A stretch of DNA of 64,000 nucleotides from Vandiemenella viatica (lineage: Eukaryota > Arthropoda > Insecta > Orthoptera > Morabidae). The notes beneath the pieces were generated by a model that made no database searches, was not told the DNA's origin, and was given only the letters and a program-made list of their open reading frames with translations. Location of the stretch: positions 178,460,494-178,524,493 of the forward strand of contig JARYHS010008074.1 of the NCBI GenBank assembly GCA_031002005.1, in the 5' to 3' direction. The translations under genes and the position numbers were made by a program. Position 1 is the first letter of the stretch, and every line of letters starts with the position of its first letter. Below are positions 55,801-64,000 of the stretch, piece by piece.

Positions 55801-56234
55801 CGAGACATCTGCACAGGTCGGCTGACCGTCGGATACTGAGACAGCCCAGGTGCGGGAACATACGCCGGGAAAGTCTCCGTTCTTACACATTTTACGTGTG
55901 CGACACATAAAAAATACTAATCATAGGCTAGTAAGAATATCGTACTAAATACGCAACATAACTCAAATTATAGAAATGTGTACTCAAAACAAACGTAAGT
56001 TTTAATTAATACGTAAAAGTGAATCTATTTACTTACGAATGACGAAAGTTGAAGAAAAAAACGTCTGTGGGGATCCGTTTAGTTTTGTGAGGGATCCGCC
56101 AGACTGACTAATGATGCAGGATCCCGCGGGATTGCGGAATCCCGCTTTGCTGGATTGCAATCGCTAACAGCGACCTATTCACAGTCCAACTTGTTGGACC
56201 TGGTTATGGGGCTACCGTTAGATCCGCTCAATAC

Positions 56235-57450
56235 AAAACATTCATTTTCCATTGATCCCAATATAAGAGACTGGCTCTGTGGAATGTGGAAAGTTGTCAG
56301 TTTTCAGGAAAAAAGAATTGCATAACAAAATAATACATACACCAGAAGATGAACAGTAATATCATACATGGTATATTAATTATGTCAGCTACATTTATGC
56401 AAACTACTGACAGTTTATTTTGTAGTTACCTTAGAAATAAATTCTTTGACAGAGTAGGAGTTGTCAATTAAAAATTCATTCAATTTTTCCCCAATTTATT
56501 CTTATCATCTGCTAGACATTTAATGTGTGTTGGAAACTTATTGAAGATATGTATCCTTGAATATCGGACCCCTTTTTGAAAAAATGACAACGACTTGTAA
56601 TCATTGTGAAGATTATTTTTACTTTTAGTGTCAGAGTTGTGTATTTTACTATTTGTTTCAAACAAAGTATAATTTGTGACTACACAGAACATTAATGTAT
56701 ATATATACTCAGCCACCAATGTTAAAATCCCTAACTGCTTCAACAGCTCTCTATATGAAGTTCTATTGCTAACTCCTCACATTATTCTTATTACTCACTT
56801 TTGGGCTCTGAACACTTTGTCTCTATGGGTAGAATTGCCCCAGAATATTATTCCATATGACATTAAGTAGTGAAAATAAGCCAAATAAACAAGCTGCCTG
56901 CCTCACATGGAGATCACTTATAGCTGAAATTGTACGAATTGCAAATGTGGCTGCACCCAATCGCTTTAGTAAATCAGATATGTGTACCTTCCAATTTAAA
57001 TTATGATCAATATGCAAACCTAGGAATTTCATGCACTCTACCTCTTGAATGGATTAGTCTGAAAATTTTGTGTCTATAGCTGGTGTTAATCTGTGTGATG
57101 TAGTGAATTGCATGTACTGAGTTTTATCAAAGTTTAAAGACTTAAAAAAAAAAAAAACTGCTTTAAGTCTCTCAACAGCGAGGTCTTTAGAGACGGGAAA
57201 GGATGAGGGCAAGGAATGGAAGGAATTTGGCCATGACCTTTTTAAGGAAGCATCCTGGCATTTGCCTGGAATGATTTGGGAAACCATGGAAAACCCAAAT
57301 CTGGATGCCCGGACGGGGATTCGAACCGCCGTCCTCCCGAATGCGAGGCCAGAACGCTATCCGTTACACCACCACGCTCGGTTTTTAAAGACAAGCCATT
57401 AGCTGTAAACCATTTGTTAATAAGGTCAAAGACATAATTTGTCTTCGCCC
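56235..57450 (-). pseudogene. Jockey-like LINE, RT thumb, C-terminus and 3' UTR (intron 2)
   Basis: Minus-strand frames: NKWFTANGLSLK (57440-57385), then after a SINE FDKTQYMQFTTSHRL (about 57145-57100), MKFLGLHIDHNLNWKVHISD (57032-56973), LGAATFAIRTIS, and a C-terminal KFETNSKIHNSDT-like and FQKGVRYSRIHIFNKFPTHI stretch to about 56500. The 3' UTR runs to 56235 and matches 43850-44040. Stops and shifts throughout. Confidence 0.8.
57142..57382 (-). mobile_element. SINE-A inserted in the Jockey-like fragment
   Basis: Minus strand: head ACCGAGCGTGGTGGTGTAAC, perfect B-box GGTTCGAATCC (57327-57317), body, 3' hairpin GTCTC/GAGAC around TAAAGACCTCGCTGTT, then TTAAAGCAG and a homopolymer tail. The A-box/B-box pair is well kept. 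Confidence 0.92.
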
Positions 57451-59019
57451 ATTAATGCTCTTAATAAGGATCCCTCAAGATGATCAACCAATCCTTTTCA
57501 CTCATCCTGTCTCGTTGCACACAACTGTCCTCATCACGGACTTGGACGCTATGTTGGACGGTTTCCTCACTCACGATGCAATGTGTTAGAATGTGGGAGA
57601 GAGACCATTTAGGCTGGTCTGGGAGTCCAACAACATCCACCACGTCCTACATTTAGTCATGGAACTCCATTCGCAGTACAACAAGAGTCCTATAATGGAA
57701 AATTGGATTATCGCAGGACCTACAAGTTTGACTGTGTATGGGCCGCTAATTAAACATATTGCCCTGGTAATAGTTGACACTAGCTGTTGAGGTGTTTGCC
57801 AATGGCGTGAGATTTACATTTAATACATTTACATTTAATACACTACACACCAAATGTGTGATGAAGTATTTTTTTGTTATCGAAATATTACTCATTGGAC
57901 TAGACATGTTTATATAGTTTTTCGCTCTGCCTATACACAAATGAAATAGTACATTTGCACAAAATTTAGATTTCTGAAGTGAATTTAAATGTTCACACTT
58001 ATTTTTTTGCTGTAATCATTCAGTTTGAAAGATTTTTTAACATAATTACTAGCGAGATAAAAAGGTAATTTCCTTTGCTTCTTGATCTTATTACTGTTGG
58101 TCTCAAAGATCATTATTTTTCGTTTTTGAAAAAAAGGGGGGGAGGAATTTCTGCAAAATTTGTGCTTGTTACAGATGAATAATCAATCTATGTCAGTAAT
58201 TGAAAGAAATTTTCCTTGTTTTTGACAGTTAATCACATGTAAACATTATAATATGATGATAAATGTAATAAAATGTTATGCTGTGACAATTGCAGGGCAA
58301 TTAAAAGTGTATACTGAGTAAGATACCAAATTAATATTAGTCTAAAGTAGAAAAAACTTAGTTATGGGAATAGTTTTCGCAACTGTCAGGTTCCTTGGTT
58401 GCACATTTACAACTATTATTAGTTAAATATCAAAGCACATGTTAATATATTCTTAAGTTCTTGAGTTACACAAGCAAATAATTCACACAGAAAAATTTAT
58501 TTAGACTATTTAGAAATGTTTTCAACATTTACATTGGCTCTAGAACTTTTAAGGATTTCAAGTTTCTCAGCATTAAGAAAATAATGTTTGTTGTACACAG
58601 AAGTTATCTTTTATCTCCAAGAGAAGGGGAATATAAGACATAACCCGACAAAATTGAGCAAATTTCTCAATAATATATGAGAGGAACTAGTGAAAATGGT
58701 CACTGTAGTTAAGACCAATAGTCATGTTTCTTTCTTATGAATGTATTTAATGCAGGTATCATAAATAAAAAGGAGACAGCTTTTAATAGGTATCATCAAT
58801 AGTGCTAGTACAACTTATTAGATGCATGTATTGTACTTTACCTGTGTGTTTTGAGTAAATGCACTGTGGCTTAATTCCAAAGATAGTTTTTTCTTTTTTT
58901 GTTTTTGTTTATAACTCCCACACTAAAGTGTGTGAAGTGTATTTCATATTTTGCCACATTTAGTTTTTAGATTGCAATGGGTAAAATGTTTTGTCTAAAG
59001 TAACATTGATATATTGCAG
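57451..59019. other. Intron 2, last part, unassigned
   Basis: AT-rich. No element recognised apart from simple A- and T-runs. Confidence 0.35.
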
Positions 59020-59183
59020 TTGTGCGAACATGTGGGCAGCGGAGTGATCAGAACTGTACTTACTTTGTAAACCCAGGATTTCCTGCATCTTATACTGACA
59101 GAGAACCTTCAACTTGTGTCCTAACTATTGATAAGAGGAGCCCCAAGGTCACCCAACTACGTCTTGATTTTAAGATATTTGAG
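59020..59183 (+). CDS. CUB-domain protein, exon 3 (first half of CUB)
   Basis: The acceptor ATTGCAG ends at 59019. In phase with exon 2 it reads VRTCGQRSDQNCTYFVNPGF and then P-A-S-Y, the start of a CUB domain (C-G...N-P-G-F-P-x-x-Y). TCVLTIDKRSPKVTQLRLDF follows, with the C-x-L-x-I and Q-L-R-L-D-F beta strands. It ends in phase 0 at GAG|GTAGAA. CUB domains are extracellular beta-sandwiches that mediate protein or carbohydrate contacts. The gap to exon 2 is a 4.5-kb intron filled with repeats. Confidence 0.88.
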
Positions 59184-59363
59184 GTAGAAAACAATAAATT
59201 TTCTGTTACATAGTTTCTATTGTATTTATTTAATTTTCTGGAGGCTCAATATTGTTTTGTATATAGAGAATGAAAATAATTTTTATAAAATCTAGTGATG
59301 AAAAAAGCTGATATTTTTTGTGTACATGGCTTTACTTCTCTAATGAAGCACTTTGAATTTCAG

Positions 59364-59472
59364 CTGGAACCACCAAGAAATGGCACTTGTATAGTGGACC
59401 AGTTCACAGTTAGTGGTCAGAACAGAAACAATATTGTGCCTCTGTTGTGTGGAACCAATACTGGAAATCATG
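59364..59472 (+). CDS. CUB-domain protein, exon 4 (CUB continued)
   Basis: The acceptor TTGAATTTCAG ends at 59363, only 180 bp after exon 3. In phase 0 it reads LEPPRNGTCIVDQFTVSG then PLLCGTNTGNH, the second Cys pair region of the CUB domain. It ends in phase 1 at a good donor GTAAGA (59473). The rest of the CUB domain and the C-terminus must lie beyond 64000, since no matching exon is seen in 59473-61200 and the antisense LINE fills 61.2-64 kb. Confidence 0.88.
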
Positions 59473-61204
59473 GTAAGATAGAACAGTCACACTAATCGTT
59501 TACTTGACTAGAAATATATAATAATGAAAGAAAGAGCTGATGTTAGGAATGAATGAATTGCATAGTATGGTTTGTTTTCATAATTATTTGCCATTTACTA
59601 AAAAGAAATTATGTGACATGAATATTTATCTAGTTTACTTTTTAGTAATATATGTACTTTGGTTACCAATGAGAATTGTTGAGTTTTTGCTGTACTTTAG
59701 AAGTATTAGCAATAGAAGCATTGAGTTCTGATATTTTTAATTTAGAAATAACAATAAACGGTATAAAGCAAAGCATTATGCCAGAAAACAATGGCAAACA
59801 GATTTTGGATTTTTGTTTTAGAGAAATTACGGAAATAGGTTTAAAATAACATTGAACTAAACAATAGTTGAAATTAAACTTATTGTCAATGGCACCGCCA
59901 CATATGGATTTCACCTCCTTTGTCATAGCTGTAAGTTATGTGCAAAATTTCACACTGATTAACTCAATACCAGGATGCCAGTTGTTCAACAAGAGAAATT
60001 AACTTTTTTTTATCTGTATTCTTTCTCAAATTGCTAATACCAAATGTCTAATTTCTATCAATAGAACTCCCTATTTACACAGGAGATGCAGTTACATGTT
60101 AAATGTCTAGTTTCCAAAGAATGATCTGTCTCCACCACTGAGTGTATTATTTCAACTGACAGTCATAAACTTGACATTCTATTCTCCCTATTCTATTCTA
60201 TTCTATTCTTTGACCTTATTATAAAAATAAAGTATTTCATATTTTAATTTAGTCTGTTATATCTTTTCATAATGATGAAAAACTTGAAAGAAGAAGACTT
60301 TGACGGAAATTAGGTTGAAAATTGTCTCCTTGTGCAAATTGTTTTTGCAACTCTTACTCATTAATTGTACAAATATACTTCACTAATGATGACAACAATT
60401 GATTCAGAACTCAGAACAGGAATGAGGTTTTGATATTTACTTTGTGCTGAAATGGCCCATTCATCAATTTATTTTCAATACTCTGCTCAGCCCTGTTGAA
60501 AAAGTCGTGAATGTTTAATAAGTTATTTAATTCTGACATTACACTCCAATTAGGTCATTGAATTAAAGCATTTCTGAAATTCCCTTAGATATGTATATCT
60601 TTTTAACTACAGAAATGAAACATAAAATCTAAGAGAGGAAAACAGGATTGTAAAAAAAAACAAAAAACAAAAAAAACATTATTTCGGTTATATGAGTGTA
60701 GACTTTCCTGGCGTACTGATGCAATAAAATTCTCTTGGGTATCCTGCCTGATGGTGTTGTATAAACACGATGACAAAACCATCCAGCTTTTACAGATGTA
60801 GCTAAATATTTATTCATTTTTCACAAAATTTATCAGGGATTCTGCTAAATGAAATAAAGTTTAATTGTTATAGAATCACCTATCACTTACTGAAATGTAA
60901 ATTGAAATTTTTTTATTAAATTTTTTGTATAATAATGAGTAGAAAAAAAGCTTTGATGTTTAATAAAATTATAAAAAATGGTAAAAAACAAAAATAGATG
61001 AATAGGAAATTTGTGAAGCCTAATAGATTAATTGCCATCAGGCATAAGCTTCATTATAGTTGAATTAAATAGTGGAAATATAATACTCTTGTATTCCATT
61101 TAAAACTCACAGTCATTTTGGGGAAATTAAAATCTCCATAGCTTAAGGAGAATCATTTTTTTTATTAAGTTTGTAGTTAGCCTGAAAATCAAAATGGAGA
61201 TTTA
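59473..61204. other. Intron 4, first part
   Basis: AT-rich intron sequence. It holds a (TATTC)n microsatellite at about 60188-60210 and the repeat at 60700-60785. No exon could be matched to the rest of the CUB domain. Confidence 0.4.
60700..60785 (-). repeat. Third member of the ATCCGGCGG...ACCC repeat family
   Basis: Minus strand: TCATCGTGTTTATACAACAC then CATCAGGCAGGATACCC, the same hairpin-plus-tail order as the units at 55595-55800, diverged. Confidence 0.5.
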
Positions 61205-61288
61205 ATTTAATTTTATTTAATTGTAATGGAGCACAGGCTCTGGTGGCAATTTCCCTACACACCCATCTTCCCCCTATCCTGCACCCAC

Positions 61289-61791
61289 CTACATTTGCCC
61301 TCTACAAATTTTATCTTTAAATTCTTTCAAAGTTTTCGGTAAATTATTCATCATTTCTATTGGTAACTCATTCCAATCCCTGACACCCTTACCTAAAAAA
61401 GAGAATCTTCCTACACCCTGGTGCCTGAAATCGAGTGCCATCTTGTGGTCATGGTCATCTTTTCCCTTCCTTTTCATACCTATTGCAATATCTTTCCATG
61501 CCTCATCGCCAGTATATGCCTGTACACTCCCATGACCCTCCTCATTCTCCTCCTGTCTTGCAATGAATCCCATTCCAGCTTCTTTATCATATCCGTCACT
61601 GATTGCATTCTGCGATAATTTCCAGAAACAAATCTAGCAGCCCTTTTTTGCACCCTCTCCAACTCCTGTATTTGATACCTAATATGAGGGTCCCATACTA
61701 CACTACCATATTCGAGCAATGGTCTGACCAAAGTTTTGTAACCCAGTTCCTTGACTTCTCTCGTACATCCCCTCATCACTCTCTCCAACAA
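61289..61791 (-). pseudogene. Copy B thumb end and C-terminal domain, two frames
   Basis: The first frame (61791-61480) has LVRPLLEYGSVVWDPH then LERVQKRAARFVSGNY, typical of the CR1/Jockey-group thumb. A shift near 61520 leads into the second frame (to 61289) with KMALDFRHQGVGRFSFLGKG and the terminal FKDKICRGQM. This is the natural C-terminus, as the 3' UTR begins right after. Confidence 0.82.
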
Positions 61792-62039
61792 GTGCAGACT
61801 TTGAAACCTTTTCCTACCACCTGTCCTATGTGTCCTGCCCAGTTAAGTTTGTTATCAAAAGTAATTCCAAGATATTTACATTTCAAGTCTTCAGCAAGCA
61901 ATTCTTTCCCCACCTTATATTCATAATTAACCTTTGGTTTTTTATTTGTGTATCTAATAAGCTGACTCTTCTTTGCATTTATCTTCATTCCATGTTTACC
62001 AACCCAATTAGATATCCTGTCCAGATCACCCTGCAACTG

Positions 62040-62690
62040 TTAACAATCCTCTATCGTTTTGATTCTTTTATACAGCATTATGTCATCTGCAAACAATCTA
62101 ATTTCAGATATTAAACAATCAACACAATTATTCATTAGAATAATGAATAGCAATGGTCCCAATACGCTACCCTGTGGCACACCCATTTTTACTTCAACTT
62201 CTTTTGATACTACATTTCCTACCCTAACTTTCTGTTTTCTACCTTTTAAAAATTCTTCTACCCAGCAAATGACTTTCTTATCCACTCCAATGGTTTTTAC
62301 TTTATTTACTACCATTTTATGGCTTACTCGGTAAAACACCTTAGACAGATCTAGTGCTACACTATCAATTTGGCATCCCTTGTCCATTTCATCTGAAATA
62401 TCTTGCATATATCCCACCAACTGAGATTCGCATGAATATCCTTGCCTGAAACCATGTTGACTGCTTGAAAACCACTTACGTTCCTCACATATATTTCTGA
62501 TGTGGTTGCATATCAATCTTTCCATTAATTTACCTACCACTGATGTCAAACTGATTGGCCTGTAATTCTCAACTCTATTTCTCACCCCTCCCTTATGTAT
62601 CGGTACTACTATTGCGCTTTTCCAGTCCTGTGGTAAGCAGCAAGTGTCTAGACTCAATTTAAATAATATTTCAAGAAGGTACAATGTCAC
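62040..62690 (-). pseudogene. Copy B reverse transcriptase core (216 codons open)
   Basis: Starts inside the fingers (QDWKSAIVVPIHKGG), then NYRPISLTSVVGKLMERL, motif A with VALDLSKVFYRVSH (Leu-Ser-Lys, where the usual pattern is L-x-K-A-F-D), motif B GVPQGSVLGPLLF and motif C LFADDIMLY. The catalytic ADD is kept. The motif A downstream Asp is changed to Tyr (VFYRV). It ends at an in-frame stop, and the thumb continues directly after it (QLQGDLDRISNWVGKHG, 62036-61776). Confidence 0.87.
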
Positions 62691-62790
62691 ATCCGGCTAT
62701 CTTTAAGATATCTGTAGTAATATTATCTTCACCAGCCCCTTTATTTTTTTCAGCTTTCTTATTTCCTTCAAGATTTCCTTAGGATGGATA

Positions 62791-63741
62791 TCAAATTTTT
62801 TTACTATCGTCATTTCTAATTGTGTTGTTAGGCTCGTTCTCTGAATTAGACCCTCCTGTTTCTGATTCGTTGTCCCTAATGCTTTCACTGAACCAGTTAC
62901 TTAAAATCTCTACCTTTTTCAAATCGTCATTAACTTCTCCTCCATCCTTATCTATAAGTGTCTCTACACCCTCCCTTCCCCTCAGTTTCCTGATATAGCC
63001 ATAGAAATTCCTAGATGCATCAGTCAATAGTCCTCCTGCACTGACAATACTCTTCATAAACCCATCTTTAGCCATTTTCTTTGCTGTTATTAAGTCCTTG
63101 TTTAGTTGTTTTAAATATTCCCTACTACCCTGCTGTCTCTTAACTCTGTTATGTTCTTTTCTTACCAACCTCTTTAACCTCCTCACTTCCCTATTATAGT
63201 ACAGAGATTCTCTACTTCTCTTTATTTTCTGCTTTGGAATAAATTTTTCTTCCCCCTTTCTTATTATCTCCTTGAACTCTTCCCACCTTGACTCTACTGT
63301 ACCTGAGCCTTCCTTCCATTTGCTGAATTTTTCTCTGAAATATCTCTTCAAATTTGAAACCTGTACCTTTTTATAATTGTACCTATTTCCCCCTTCAATT
63401 TTGGCTGCTGGTTTACTGAATCCTCTAATATCCTTCAGAACTGCTTCATGATCACTTATTCCTTCAGTTACTTGATACCTCAAAAGGTTTTCATCGGGCT
63501 TAATTAGAAATATATACAAAATATTTTGTCCCCTAGTGTTTTGCTCAACCACTTGTGTAAATCCTCCTTCCCTTATTAAGATATTTGCAAATCTTTGTTC
63601 CCTTGTGTTATTTATCTTATTCCCTTCCCAGTTTACACCTGGTAAATTTAAATCCCCGCCGATGATGATCATTCTATTCTCACCTCTGAAATCTGAGTAT
63701 GAATTTAATTTCTCCCCAAGAGCCTCATCCTCTTCTGTCAT
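62791..63741 (-). pseudogene. Copy B endonuclease C-terminal half and linker (316 codons open)
   Basis: IIGGDLNLPGVNWEG (APE Asp/Asn motif) lies near residues 26-40 and the final SDH motif (GISDHEAVL) near 95. A long, Lys/Arg-rich linker follows (KRLVRKEHNRVKRQQ). Bases 63742-64000 encode the earlier APE part (GGGVFILVSKNYHSS) in shifted frames. Role: target-site nicking for retrotransposition. Inactive here, since the frame is broken on both sides. Confidence 0.85.
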
Positions 63742-64000
63742 TCTTCCGCTGCGGTATTACCCCAGAAATCTACCCCAAGTAACTCATGGTCTTGATCTAT
63801 GAACGCCAGTGAACTGTGGTAGTTTTTGCTAACTAGTATGAAGACTCCTCCACCAATTGTTCCTCTTTCTCTGCGGTACACTCTGTAACCATCAGGAAAA
63901 AACCTCACTGTCTTGTACTTCTTCTTTTCACCAACTCTCTACCCCAATTATTACTTGTGGTTCGTGCATCTCTATTAAGTTTGCAAATTCGATTACTTTG

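Larger units (their letters stand above)
61205..64000 (-). mobile_element. CR1-like LINE copy B (antisense in intron 4, 5' end outside window)
   Basis: A largely readable element on the minus strand: APE endonuclease, RT, C-terminal domain, then a short 3' UTR with GGCAAATGTAGGTGGGTGC and GGGAAATTGCCACCAGAGCC, ending in AATTAAATAAAATTAAAT (61205-61225). Lesions: a shift between the endonuclease-linker and RT frames near 62700-62790, an in-frame stop at 62040, and shifts near 61790 and 61520. It is the reference for copy A and the scraps at 18268, 50060 and 52985. It continues upstream beyond 64000. Confidence 0.9.

Noticed and set aside
1..64000. The window begins and ends at nearly the same point of the same LINE in opposite orientation, suggesting a designed or inverted-duplication boundary
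   Set aside because: The two copies differ strongly in age and their flanks are unrelated. The coincidence is best explained by a common LINE family.

Overview
This is arthropod, probably insect, nuclear DNA. The evidence is AT-rich gene-poor sequence, spliced exons, and dense nested transposons of insect type: CR1-like, RTE-like, Jockey-like and RNase H-bearing I-like LINEs, tRNA-derived SINEs, hAT and Tc1 DNA transposons, and Helitrons. The SINE and LINE tails recall those I know from orthopteroid (polyneopteran) insects. That placement is an inference from memory, not a search. I see no bacterial genes, rRNA genes or CRISPR arrays.

Layout. Positions 1-8905 hold one old CR1-like LINE (plus strand), cut by a solo LTR, a Helitron that carries a 188-bp satellite array (itself hit twice by hAT MITEs), a 1.5-kb hAT element, a GGATCC-type MITE and a further TIR element. 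A second copy of the same LINE, at 61.2-64.0 kb on the minus strand, serves as an empty-site reference for these insertions. Positions 9-24 kb are mostly anonymous, with a minus-strand Helitron (9519-10370), a related copy ending at 12349, SINEs and LINE scraps. Positions 24250-30196 are a full-length RNase H-bearing LINE with an exact 12-bp target-site duplication. Its RT-RNase H frame is open over 963 codons, but ORF1 and the endonuclease are frameshifted. Positions 30.6-40.5 kb are a mosaic of RTE-like and Jockey-like LINE pieces around two nested hAT elements, with a decayed ZMYM1-like transposase and a decayed MADF exon. Positions 40.5-51.5 kb hold SINEs, another Helitron, an I-type LINE RNase H relic and a dead Tc1 transposase.

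The only host gene I can support starts at 52279 (plus strand): four exons of a secreted, cysteine-rich CUB-domain protein, with phase-compatible splice sites, running off the window. Its introns hold MITE, Jockey, SINE and antisense CR1 insertions.

The most interesting signals are RNA-structural and stratigraphic. (1) Five hairpins in the LINE 3' UTR share a 9-nt loop on unrelated stems. (2) LINE and SINE 3' ends share a terminal hairpin with a conserved TAATGAC...GTCGAC loop and stems that change sequence but stay complementary. (3) A Helitron insertion, proved by a paralogous empty site, carries a higher-order satellite. (4) Two different hAT MITEs sit in the same 8-bp site of different satellite monomers.
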